A DNA stretch of 28,682 nt, taken from positions 1 through 28,682 of IMG/VR virus record IMGVR_UViG_3300047994_000175; one strand, given 5' to 3'. Made by a program: the position numbers and the translations under genes. The DNA comes from a virus. The notes beneath the pieces are model-generated. The model made no database searches, was not told the origin of the DNA, and saw only the letters and a program-made list of their open reading frames with translations. Positions 1 to 6,598 of this stretch are shown here, one piece after another. Positions within the stretch are counted from its first letter, which is position 1. Every line of letters begins with the position of its first letter.

Positions 1-673
1 GATCGTAGATCTCGGGCACTTCCTGGGCGAAGAGCTTCTTCATGAATTCGGGATGGGCGCGGCTGAGGAAGATCTGCGGCCCGCGGTTCTGCCGCTCGAC
101 CTTCATGATCCAGGCGCGAACGCGCTCGCCGACGCGGGCGGCTTCGCGCGGGATCTGCTGGTCGCGGCGGATCACGCCCTCGGCGCGGCCGAGGTTGACG
201 ATGACATGGCCGAATTCGACCGACTTGATCACGCCGGTGATGATCTCGCCGGCGCGGTCCTTGAATTCCTCATACTGGCGCTCGCGCTCGGCATCGCGGA
301 CCTTCTGGAAGATCACCTGCTTGGCCGATTGCGCGTCGATCCGCCCCAGATCCACCGGCGGCAGCGGGTCGACGATGAAATCGCCGAGCTTGGCGTCCTT
401 CTGCAGCTTGCCGGCCTGAACCAGATCGACCTGCTTGAAATAGTCCTCGACCACCTCGACCACTTCGACGACGCGCCACAGGCGCAGGTCGCCGGTGCGC
501 GGATCGAGCTTGGCGCGGATGTCGTTCTCGGCGCCGTAGCGGTTGCGCGCGCTCTTCTGGATCGCCTCTTCCATCGCCTCGATGACGATGGCCTTGTCGA
601 TCATCTTCTCGGTCGCGACCGAGGTGGCGATCGCGAGCAGTTCGGCGCGGTTGGCGGAAATCGCACTGGCCAT
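1..673 (-). CDS. nusA: Transcription termination/antitermination factor NusA, N-terminal part (cut by window edge)
   Basis: Host gene. NusA binds RNA polymerase and nascent RNA and modulates pausing, termination and antitermination. About 224 codons are visible, starting at ATG 673 (MASAISANRAELL). They cover the N-terminal RNAP-binding domain and the S1 domain (ITGVIKSVEFGHVIVNLG, then EGVIRRDQQIP) and end just after FLSRAHPEFMKKLF, which leads into the KH domains; the rest lies left of the window. It follows rimP by 3 bases, the usual rimP-nusA-infB operon order. This pair shows that the window begins in host chromosome rather than phage. Identification rests on family recognition and is secure. 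Confidence 0.96.
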   Translation of the reverse strand, partial: MASAISANRAELLAIATSVATEKMIDKAIVIEAMEEAIQKSARNRYGAENDIRAKLDPRTGDLRLWRVVEVVEVVEDYFKQVDLVQAGKLQKDAKLGDFIVDPLPPVDLGRIDAQSAKQVIFQKVRDAERERQYEEFKDRAGEIITGVIKSVEFGHVIVNLGRAEGVIRRDQQIPREAARVGERVRAWIMKVERQNRGPQIFLSRAHPEFMKKLFAQEVPEIYD

Positions 674-676
674 GGG

Positions 677-1234
677 TCAGTTGTCCTCGATGTCTTCGAA
701 TTCGGCACCGCTCGTATCGAGCGGGCGACTGGCGGCAATCAGCCTGTCGGTGAGGACAAGCTTGGCGGAATTTACATGGGCGAGCGGAATGCGCAGATCG
801 CCCGATTTGCGATCGGTGAAGAGGAGGTCATCGCCGTCCACTCCGGTCAGATCGCCCTGCAGTTGCTTGCGGTTGCCGTCGACCGGAACCGAAAGCTGCA
901 GCCGCGCCTCATGCCCGGCCCAGGTCGTATAGTCCTGCAGGCGGGTCAGCGGCCGGTCGATGCCGGGCGAGGAGACTTCGAGGCGATAGGCCTCATGAAG
1001 CAGCACTTCGCCGGCGTCTTCGAGCGCATCGATCCGATCGGAGATGCGGTGCGAGAGCGCGGCGCATTGATCGAGCACCAGCTGGCCGGTGGCGGGATCC
1101 TCGGCCATGATCTGGAGCGTATGCTCCTCGTCACCGACCTCGGACTTGCCGAACAGCCGCACACGCACGAGTTCGAAGCCGAGGGCCTTGACCTCGGGCT
1201 CGATGATCTGGGTGATGCGGGCGATATCGGCCAT
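677..1234 (-). CDS. rimP: Ribosome maturation factor RimP
   Basis: Host 185-residue protein needed for maturation of the 30S subunit. The N-terminus (MADIARITQIIEPEVKALGFELVRVRL) and the segment RLEVSSPGIDRPLTR are RimP hallmarks; the C-terminal half forms the SH3-like domain (LQGDLTGVDGDDLLF) and ends in an acidic tail (EFEDIEDN). Its length is slightly above the usual 150-180 residues. The start ATG at 1234 is the only sensible start before the RimP core. It is the first gene of the host rimP-nusA unit, transcribed leftward, the same direction as the prophage early operon to its right. Confidence 0.96.
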   Translation of the reverse strand: MADIARITQIIEPEVKALGFELVRVRLFGKSEVGDEEHTLQIMAEDPATGQLVLDQCAALSHRISDRIDALEDAGEVLLHEAYRLEVSSPGIDRPLTRLQDYTTWAGHEARLQLSVPVDGNRKQLQGDLTGVDGDDLLFTDRKSGDLRIPLAHVNSAKLVLTDRLIAASRPLDTSGAEFEDIEDN

Positions 1235-1334
1235 GACTTACGTGCGATGCTCCAGAGCCGCCAAGCCAAACCCCGTCGCGCCGGCCCCTCGCGGCGCCAG
1301 CCCTCCGTTGCAGTGACAATGTCGGGATGAAGGG

Positions 1335-1363
1335 GACTTAGGCGCATCGGCGGGAAATTGCAA
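1335..1363 (-). promoter_or_regulatory. Candidate sigma70-type promoter for rimP-nusA
   Basis: On the minus strand TTGCAA (1363-1358) is separated by exactly 17 bases from TAAGTC (1340-1335), giving a start about 95 bases upstream of rimP. It is a pattern match only. If right, the host operon kept its own promoter after integration. The rest of 1235-1501 shows no gene, no tRNA and no GC-rich stem followed by a T-run. Confidence 0.35.
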
Positions 1364-1467
1364 GCGCTGGATGGAAGGCTTTCGATGCGATCCGAGGCGC
1401 GCCGGCAAGCAGACAGCGGCAGGGCGGATTTCGAAAGATGGATGCCCCGCGAGGATTGGGATATCAT

Positions 1468-1500
1468 CGATAAACGCCTGTTTTATCGTCTATTTTATCG
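1468..1500. repeat. TTTATCG repeat cluster near the left prophage end (candidate attL-arm sites)
   Basis: Three copies of a 7-mer lie within 33 bases: CGATAAA at 1468-1474 (inverted), then TTTATCG at 1482-1488 and 1494-1500 (direct; the two direct copies share TTTTATCG). The first two form an inverted repeat with a 7-base spacer. The patch is AT-rich inside GC-rich DNA and lies between the last phage gene and the host rimP leader, where integrase or excisionase arm-type sites are expected. The role is inferred from position. Confidence 0.35.
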
Positions 1501-1501
1501 T

Positions 1502-1567
1502 TCACGTTTTGTTTGATGCCCCGTTTTCGTGCCCCTTCCGGCGCCCCTTCAAAGCGAGTCCGGACAT
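1502..1567 (-). CDS. Possible 21-residue ORF coupled to the AlpA-like gene (remnant or small peptide)
   Basis: A short reading frame starts with an ATG that overlaps the TGA of the AlpA-like gene (TGATG), the junction type used throughout this operon. It encodes a basic peptide (MSGLALKGRRKGHENG, then ASNKT) and stops at 1502, beside the TTTATCG cluster. In many related prophages the integrase follows the AlpA/Xis gene, so this could be a truncated N-terminus left at the attachment site, but I cannot recognise an integrase in it. It may also be chance. Confidence 0.25.
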   Translation of the reverse strand: MSGLALKGRRKGHENGASNKT

Positions 1568-1782
1568 CACGTTTCGGCTAGTGTTGCCTCGATCCAGGCG
1601 GTGACATCGGCTTCTGGCCAAGCCACGCGGCCGCCACCGATCGGACGGCCGGGGGGGAAGCTGCCGTCAGCAATTCGACGGTAGATCGTCGCGCGATGGA
1701 GCGAGGTTTCACGGACAACGTCGCTCATCTTCAGCAAGCGGCCGGGCGCGCGAGGCTGGCCAGATGGGTTCATGTCGGACAC
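1567..1782 (-). CDS. AlpA-like / excisionase-type winged-helix regulator
   Basis: 71 residues. The central region, LLKMSDVVRETSLHRATIY followed by RRIADGSFPPGRPIGGGRVAW, is the classic AlpA/MerR-type winged helix: recognition helix RATIYRRI (about residues 30-37), wing PIGGGRVAW, and a C-terminal helix PEADVTAWIEATL. In prophages such proteins act as excisionases or activate integrase/excision genes. It is the last sizeable gene of the early operon next to the host junction, the usual place for Xis. Its start overlaps the end of the methyltransferase gene by 13 bases. The family call is firm; the excisionase role is inferred. Confidence 0.85.
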   Translation of the reverse strand: MSDMNPSGQPRAPGRLLKMSDVVRETSLHRATIYRRIADGSFPPGRPIGGGRVAWPEADVTAWIEATLAET

Positions 1783-2408
1783 GGGTCATGCTCTCCCAGC
1801 GATATTGCCTCGGCGGCGTTGACGGATGGCTCGAATTTGCCGACCTCGTTCCCCCAGGCTTCCCAACCCGGCTGGCGCTGGCGCGCGAAGAGTTCGGCGA
1901 AGCGGATGGCGCGCGGCGCGAGGCGGCGGCAGAAGTCGTATTGATCGTCGGGCTTGCGGCTATGGCCGCGGGCCTCGGCATCGATCACCGTCAGATCCTC
2001 GGTCTCGATGATGTTGCGGACGTTGTTCGCTGTGAGCGGGCTGCCTAGCGTGCCGATCAGGAAAGGCTCGCTTGCGCTGCGCAGGACATAGCCAGTGCCG
2101 AAGGCGGTCTTCCCGTGCTTCGTTCGCTTGTGCCAGGCGCCGCCGGTGACGTAGCGGAAGCCCCATTGTTGCATGAGCGTCAGGGATCGCTGTAGCGTCG
2201 GCCAGCATGCCCAGAGCATGAGAATGGCATCGCCGCGGCCGAGCTGCGCGACATCGAGCTCGGCGAGCTCGTCCCAGGACATCGTCGCATATTGCGCCTG
2301 GGGACTCTTGCCGGCGCCGGCGGCCGAATAGGTTTCGAAGCGCGTGGCCGGATCGGCGATGATGACGTCGTAAGACAGCGGGCATAGAGGGTCGAAGCGC
2401 CAGGTCAT
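1770..2408 (-). CDS. MT-A70-family adenine methyltransferase-like protein with altered catalytic motif
   Basis: 212 residues. The fold signature is clear: YDVIIADP near residue 13, KSPQAQYATMSWDEL, LMLWACWP, WGFRYVTGGAWHKRT, FGTGYVLRSASEPFLIG, a late HSRKPDDQYDF segment and RPGWEAWGNE at the C-terminus. Family members transfer methyl from SAM to adenine N6 in DNA or RNA, and phage versions usually protect phage DNA. The expected DPPW (residues 19-22) reads D-P-A-T, coded GATCCGGCCACG, so the second Pro and the aromatic are gone. It may be an inactive or divergent enzyme. Its start overlaps the upstream gene by ATGA. Confidence 0.85.
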   Translation of the reverse strand: MTWRFDPLCPLSYDVIIADPATRFETYSAAGAGKSPQAQYATMSWDELAELDVAQLGRGDAILMLWACWPTLQRSLTLMQQWGFRYVTGGAWHKRTKHGKTAFGTGYVLRSASEPFLIGTLGSPLTANNVRNIIETEDLTVIDAEARGHSRKPDDQYDFCRRLAPRAIRFAELFARQRQPGWEAWGNEVGKFEPSVNAAEAISLGEHDPCPT

Positions 2409-2875
2409 GTGCCGCGACCAGAATAATCCGGCAGCAGCGGCTGCAGCTTTCCCGTTTCATATGCCCGCGCGATCATCGGCCGCGCTTCCTCGCTGACCGT
2501 TCGGCCGCCTGGCAGAACGATGTTCGCCATGAACTCGTCCTCGAAAATGCTGATGCCGCTTTCGACAGCCTCGAGCTTCGCCTTGATTACCAGCGCCAGG
2601 GCACGCCAGCGTTGTCGGCACGCCTGCTCCCATTCCTTGAGCGCGGCCTCGGGGGGACGAGGGCCCTTGCTATGGTGAGTGAAACGGCGCTCTTCCTTAG
2701 CCGGCATCGGCAGAACGAACCGCACCTGACGCTCCTTCATGGCGAAGGCGATCACCGCGCGATCGGCGGACCAGCCCGACATGAACTGGGCGGCGCCGTA
2801 GCGCTCAACGATGCGCTCGATCTCTGCCTTGCTGGAAGAGACGGAGACGGAAGTATCGGCGGCGTAGCGCGTCAT
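2405..2875 (-). CDS. Conserved phage protein of unknown function
   Basis: 156 residues. I recognise the general type from other proteobacterial phages but know no function. Visible segments: AAQFMSGWSADRAVIAFAM, then ERQVRFVLPMP, a helical stretch EWEQACRQRWRALALVIKAK and a C-terminal FEDEFMANIVLPGGRTV. No signal peptide, membrane segment or metal motif is visible. It starts with an ATGA overlap with the 64-residue gene upstream and ends with an ATGA overlap with the methyltransferase, so the three are probably translated together. It could be an accessory replication or modification factor, but that is only its position speaking. Confidence 0.8.
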   Translation of the reverse strand: MTRYAADTSVSVSSSKAEIERIVERYGAAQFMSGWSADRAVIAFAMKERQVRFVLPMPAKEERRFTHHSKGPRPPEAALKEWEQACRQRWRALALVIKAKLEAVESGISIFEDEFMANIVLPGGRTVSEEARPMIARAYETGKLQPLLPDYSGRGT

Positions 2876-3066
2876 GCCGGCACCTCGCCGCCGATCGTCT
2901 GGCCGCGCGAGAAATCACCGTAGGCGACGGTGCGAGGGCCGACGGACTTGCCGGACGCCCATTGCAGCCGGCCGGCAGAGTCACGCATGATGAACTCTCC
3001 GGCCCGCACCCGCGCGAGATAGCGCGCTGCGGTCTTGCGCAGCGTTTGCGAGACGGAGTGGGTCAT
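2872..3066 (-). CDS. Small hypothetical protein
   Basis: 64 residues, basic N-terminus (MTHSVSQTLRKTAARYLARV) followed by a short beta-rich part (EFIMRDSAGRLQWASG). No known domain recognised. It begins 3 bases after the parB-like stop codon, and the run of G at the end of parB (10 G on the coding strand) lies 6 bases before the ATG, so it may double as ribosome-binding site. It overlaps the next gene by ATGA. Its first 28 codons are also covered by the -1 frame of parB, see findings. Confidence 0.7.
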   Translation of the reverse strand: MTHSVSQTLRKTAARYLARVRAGEFIMRDSAGRLQWASGKSVGPRTVAYGDFSRGQTIGGEVPA

Positions 3067-3069
3067 TCG

Positions 3070-5040
3070 CTACCCCCCCCCCGCGACTGGCTGGTCTGCC
3101 GGCGCCGCAGCGCCGAAGCTGAGCAACGGGTGGACCCAGGCGGCGGTATCGCCGCGGTGGGCGGCCGCGCATTCCATCGACTCGGTGAAGAGCGCCGATG
3201 TGGCGCGGGACAGGGTACTGCTGTCGAGCTTGGCCCAGTTCCGAAACACTTCCGGGTCGACGTAGGGCTCGGCGATCGCGAGGCGGCCGTTCTTGGGAAA
3301 CATCGCCATGAATTCGGGGGTCGGCTGCCAGAGGCTGCGCAAGTGCGCGTCGTGCCCGCCGGCCATGGCGGCGAGCCCGTCGTGGATCGGAATGCGGAAG
3401 CCGGGGACATTCGCAGAGCGGAGCAACGCCAGCCCGGCGCAAACGGCGCCAGCGAAAGACTTGAGGCGCCGATCGGCGGCAACGAACTCCGCGAAGGCGG
3501 CGATCGGGTCCTTCAATCCGATGAAGGGCTGCTTCCGGATGCTTTCGATCAGCGAGGTCCAGATCGCGTGCGCCGTGTTGGCATCGAGGTGCGAGACCGC
3601 CACGTCGGGAGTGCGCATATCCTCGGCCGATTGCCAGGAAGACGTCAGATCGCGCACGCCGATCGTCCTGGGCGTATCGCGGTCGGTGCCCTTGTCGTTC
3701 AACTCCATGCGGAGCTGCGCCCAGATGAAGTAATCCGCTCCGAGCGAGCCGCCTTGAGCCGCGTCGTCGACGAGCAGCGCACGCAGCATCTCGGTTCGCA
3801 GCGAGCGCACGACCTGGACGCCGTCGGCGGTGAGACCATGCTCTTCGCGCAACGCGGCGCGGGCCTGCTGGGCATCGCCGCTGTAGCGATCGGCGAAGCC
3901 GAGATCCTGACGCACCGTGGCCTTCGGCGGCTCGGACCCGTTGGCCTGTCGCTCGGCCTCGGCCTTGGCCTTGCGGCTGGCCCACCACCAGCGAACCTGC
4001 GGCTGGCCATCATCGTCGACAGCGATCGTTGCGGCGACGTCGCCGGCGGGCAGCAGGATCTTGCGCCCTTCCTTTCCGGGGTGGATCTCGATCGACGTAT
4101 CGACGCCACCGACATAGCGCGGCGGCTCGGCGAGAAAGCGCAGCTCGGGCCGGCCTGCGCGGGCGCGATAGAGATCGCGCGCGGCGCCAAGCTTCTTTTC
4201 CGATAAGCGGCGCAGCAATTCCTCGTTCGCGACCCGGACGCCGGTGAGCTCCGGCCCCTGATGGAAGAGATCCCGATCTAGAGTGCCGCCGGCCGCCAAG
4301 TAGGCTTCCTCGCCGACATAGCGGAGCAACCGCAGCGCCTCGCGATCGCCGATTTTCAGCCAGGACCGAACCGCGCTTGGCGTCCGGTTCCATTCTTGGG
4401 CCTGCTGCCAAAAGCGGAAGGCCGCGCGCTGGAGATCCTGGTCCTCGGTAGCGGCGTAGGCCTCTGCCATGTCGATGCCGATTTCGCCGCGGGCGTAAAC
4501 TTGGAAGATTTCGGGCGCGAGCGCGGCCAAGCGCAGCTGCTGCCGCACCCAGGTCAGTCGCTGGCCGCAGCGCGCCGCGATCTCCTCCGGTGTGGCGCCT
4601 TGCTCGTGCGCCTGGCGCACGGCGGCATGAACCTCATAGGAGCGCAGATCGCGGCGAAGTAGGTTCTCCGACAGCGATAGCTCGGTGATCTCGCTCTCGT
4701 TGAGGTCGCCGATGACCCGCACCAGGACTGGCCAATCGGATGGCAGGTCGCCTCGATCGACCAAGCGCCGTATCGCCCGTAGGCGCCGGCCGCCGGCGAG
4801 CACTCCCCAAGGCGCCGCGCCATCAGCGCTGAGGGGGTGAACCAACAGCGGGTTGAACAGGCCCGTCTTCAGGATCGAGGCTTCGAGGGCGTCGGTCGCC
4901 TCTGTGTCCTCCTGGTTGGTCCGGACGTTCAGCGGCGAAACGCAAAGGTCGGCGAGGGTGAATACCTTCGGGAGCTTCGGGAGCTTCGGGAGCTTCGGCT
5001 GCGCGGGCGCAGCGCGCAGCAAGGCGGCAGATCTACGCAT
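3070..5040 (-). CDS. Large ParB/Spo0J-family DNA-binding protein
   Basis: 656 residues, about twice a chromosomal ParB. After a PKL tripeptide repeat (residues 15-25) the ParB N domain is plain: SPLNVR (35-40), GLFNPLLVHPL, the GGRRLRA nucleotide motif (83-89) and ENLLRRD (125-131), then an HTH (about 150-172, TPEEIAARCGQRLTWVRQQL). The remaining 450 residues have no domain I know. Family proteins bind parS-like sites and CTP, or act as nicking nucleases. No ParA is nearby, so the role may be replication or transcription rather than partition. Start ATG 5040 is preferred because GAAAGG lies 7 bases upstream; it overlaps the DUF4326 gene by 8 bases. Ten G end the gene. Confidence 0.88.
   Translation of the reverse strand: MRRSAALLRAAPAQPKLPKLPKLPKVFTLADLCVSPLNVRTNQEDTEATDALEASILKTGLFNPLLVHPLSADGAAPWGVLAGGRRLRAIRRLVDRGDLPSDWPVLVRVIGDLNESEITELSLSENLLRRDLRSYEVHAAVRQAHEQGATPEEIAARCGQRLTWVRQQLRLAALAPEIFQVYARGEIGIDMAEAYAATEDQDLQRAAFRFWQQAQEWNRTPSAVRSWLKIGDREALRLLRYVGEEAYLAAGGTLDRDLFHQGPELTGVRVANEELLRRLSEKKLGAARDLYRARAGRPELRFLAEPPRYVGGVDTSIEIHPGKEGRKILLPAGDVAATIAVDDDGQPQVRWWWASRKAKAEAERQANGSEPPKATVRQDLGFADRYSGDAQQARAALREEHGLTADGVQVVRSLRTEMLRALLVDDAAQGGSLGADYFIWAQLRMELNDKGTDRDTPRTIGVRDLTSSWQSAEDMRTPDVAVSHLDANTAHAIWTSLIESIRKQPFIGLKDPIAAFAEFVAADRRLKSFAGAVCAGLALLRSANVPGFRIPIHDGLAAMAGGHDAHLRSLWQPTPEFMAMFPKNGRLAIAEPYVDPEVFRNWAKLDSSTLSRATSALFTESMECAAAHRGDTAAWVHPLLSFGAAAPADQPVAGGG
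4966..4998 (-). repeat. 9-bp tandem repeat coding Pro-Lys-Leu in the parB-like gene
   Basis: CTTCGGGAG (plus strand) occurs three times in perfect tandem plus a partial fourth copy. It codes the PKL units at residues 15-25 of the ParB-like protein, just before the ParB N domain. Short in-frame 9-mers like this can change copy number without a frameshift and would lengthen or shorten a flexible N-terminal linker. Confidence 0.85.
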
Positions 5041-5494
5041 GAGAGCACCTTTCCAAGATCGCGGTTGAAGCGAGGTGAGGCATGTTCGCCACGCGCAGCA
5101 GCACGTCGGCATGGCACCAAGGCGAGGTCGTCGGGCACCAGCACTGCAGGTCTTTGCCGCGTAGCTTCGGCAGCTTCTCGATGAGCTGTTTGCGCCACCG
5201 ATTGAGAGTGAGAATTTCAGCGTCGCTGAAGCGGGCAGCCCGAAGCACGCGGGGCGAGCAGTCGCCTCGAATCCATGCGGCGTACAGGATTATGCTGCGA
5301 GCATGACCAATACCCTGCCGGCCTGAGAATGGGTTCGACCACCGGGTCGGTCGGCCGACGTAAACCGCACCGGCCGGCGTCGTCCGATTACGCTTGCGGG
5401 TGCGATGCAACCGCTGCGGTAAAGCCGATTTGGTCGCCGCGAAGCGGCCTTTGATCGGCTGGGCAAAGCCCAGCCGATCCGAAGCGCCGATCAT
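5033..5494 (-). CDS. DUF4326 domain protein
   Basis: 153 residues. The C-terminal two thirds match the DUF4326 pattern: VYVGRPTRWSNPF (residues 44-56), a central helix, then KDLQCWCPTTSPWCHADVLL (115-133). The conserved CWC...CH residues (C118, C120, C127, H128) could bind a metal or form an active site. DUF4326 proteins occur in many phages and plasmids; their function is not established. The first 40 residues are basic and probably flexible. ATGA overlap with the gene upstream and 8-base overlap with parB downstream place it firmly in the operon. Confidence 0.85.
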   Translation of the reverse strand: MIGASDRLGFAQPIKGRFAATKSALPQRLHRTRKRNRTTPAGAVYVGRPTRWSNPFSGRQGIGHARSIILYAAWIRGDCSPRVLRAARFSDAEILTLNRWRKQLIEKLPKLRGKDLQCWCPTTSPWCHADVLLRVANMPHLASTAILERCSHA

Positions 5495-6165
5495 GATAGG
5501 GCCAGCTCGCGCAAGGCGTCGCGACGAGCAGCGAGATCCACTGCCAGCGAAAAGCCTTCATGCGGCCCGATCAGGATCGCCTGGCGTAGGCCCTCGACCA
5601 TAAGCGGGTAGATCTGATCACGGGCCCGAGCGGCCAGATCGGCCCGAGCGGCCCGAGCGGCCAGATCGGCCAGATCGGCCCGAGCGGCCCGAGCGGCCAG
5701 AGCGGCCCGAGCGGCCAGAACGGCCAGATCGGCCCGAGCGGCCAGATCGGCCAGAGCAATATTCTGGAGCTCGGCGTCGCTTCGCGCCGCCTCGCATTGC
5801 GATGCCAAGGCATCGAGGACGGGATGACGATAGGCGCGCAGCCACACCGGCACGATCTTGTTGATCGTCCACATGGCGAGGAATTTGGCGCGGTTCAGTT
5901 CATCCTGCGGGGAACCGCGAGTGCCGGCGATCATCGGGATCAGGGGCTTCAGCAATCGATCCCGGATTTCGTCGTCCATATTGTCGTTAAGCGAGATCCC
6001 GAAGCTGCCAAGGATCGGGCAGGCGCAATGCGGCTTGTCGCTGTGGCCCTCGCCGGCGAACCAGGCCGTCATCTCCATGAAGCACATGCCGTCTTGCGGC
6101 GTCTTGTGGGCGCCCTTGGAGAGGCGCACCTCCGGGATCTGAGCGAAATCAAACGGCTTGTTCAT
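5491..6165 (-). CDS. Conserved phage protein with an inserted Ala-rich tripeptide-repeat region
   Basis: 224 residues. The N-terminal half (LSKGAHKTPQDGMCFMEMTAW, CPILGSFGISLND, then DRLLKPLIPMIAGTRGSP) matches a conserved protein seen in phages and actinobacteria, function unknown, with conserved Cys and His. Residues 137-181 are [D/A/V]-[L/R]-A tripeptides coded by the 9-bp minisatellite, an uninterrupted alanine-rich helix. The family sequence resumes with IYPLMVEGLRQA. Start ATG 6165 is chosen over ATG 6171 because AAAGGT lies 8 bases upstream. It overlaps the previous gene by 17 bases and the DUF4326 gene by ATGA. Confidence 0.85.
   Translation of the reverse strand: MNKPFDFAQIPEVRLSKGAHKTPQDGMCFMEMTAWFAGEGHSDKPHCACPILGSFGISLNDNMDDEIRDRLLKPLIPMIAGTRGSPQDELNRAKFLAMWTINKIVPVWLRAYRHPVLDALASQCEAARSDAELQNIALADLAARADLAVLAARAALAARAARADLADLAARAARADLAARARDQIYPLMVEGLRQAILIGPHEGFSLAVDLAARRDALRELALS
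5623..5757 (-). repeat. 15-unit 9-bp minisatellite inside a coding region
   Basis: Fifteen contiguous 9-mers on the plus strand follow GGCC[A/C]GA[G/T/A]C. Seven units are GGCCCGAGC (coding A-R-A), five GGCCAGATC (D-L-A), two GGCCAGAGC (A-L-A) and one GGCCAGAAC (V-L-A). All differences lie at two or three positions, and the mixed order of unit types points to repeated unequal exchange or slippage. Copy-number change stays in frame. The unit spacing is far too short for a CRISPR array. Confidence 0.95.
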
Positions 6166-6598
6166 GAGCATTACCTTTCGGTGTGCCGGAAGCCGCCGGC
6201 GCGGATGAGATTGAAGGATGAGTCGGTCGCTGGTGGCGACAGCCGATGTCGCCGCGCGTGCCGCACAGAAAGCAGGGGTCTCGGGAGACCGGCGCTGGGT
6301 GGGTTTCCACCCTCGGCGTCTTGGCCACGACGATCCGCGCGGGAGCGCGCGGGCTCGCCTGGAAATTGTTCGCCGGCGGGGCGGGTACGGCATCGCCGGC
6401 CAGGAGAGCCCGCACCCGGGCGATGGTGTGCGGCTTTGGGCGAAGCGCCTGCCGGGTCTGGCTCAGCCAGCGCTCGGGCGATGGCGAAAGCTGCAACGCA
6501 AGGTCGCGCACGGGGACGCCGGATGCCCAGGCACGATCCCGCAGAGCTTTGACGAGATCTTCGCCGGTGGACTGATCCGAGAGGGTGCCCCGGGTCAT
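6149..6598 (-). CDS. Phage protein with C-terminal Cys-rich motif
   Basis: 149 residues. The N-terminal part is helical (SDQSTGEDLVKALRDRAW, SPSPERWLSQTRQALRP) and may be a small DNA-binding helix bundle; the middle is a Pro/Ala linker; the C-terminus has CFLCGTRGDIGCRHQ, which holds three Cys and one His in 14 residues and could bind zinc. I have seen similar proteins in sphingomonad prophages without a function. ATGA overlap upstream, 17-base overlap with the repeat-containing gene downstream. Confidence 0.75.
   Translation of the reverse strand: MTRGTLSDQSTGEDLVKALRDRAWASGVPVRDLALQLSPSPERWLSQTRQALRPKPHTIARVRALLAGDAVPAPPANNFQASPRAPARIVVAKTPRVETHPAPVSRDPCFLCGTRGDIGCRHQRPTHPSISSAPAASGTPKGNAHEQAV

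Noticed and set aside
53-1330. Long plus-strand open frame of 425 codons
   Set aside because: It is the antisense shadow of rimP and nusA, which are clear by sequence; GC-rich DNA keeps such frames open.
1235-1501. tRNA gene as integration target
   Set aside because: No cloverleaf or CCA-type 3' end found on either strand; the target seems to be the rimP leader itself.
2962-4206. Plus-strand open frame of 414 codons opposite the parB-like gene
   Set aside because: Antisense shadow; the ParB motifs are on the minus strand and composition of this frame is Arg/Gly/Ala-rich without domains.
5623-5757. CRISPR array
   Set aside because: 9-bp units directly abut; no spacers and no palindromic repeats of 25-40 bases.
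5571-5872. Collagen-like (GRS)n and WPLGP-type repeat proteins in the other frames of the minisatellite
   Set aside because: The flanking sequence outside the repeat is protein-like only in the 224-residue frame, which also has a ribosome-binding site and operon coupling.
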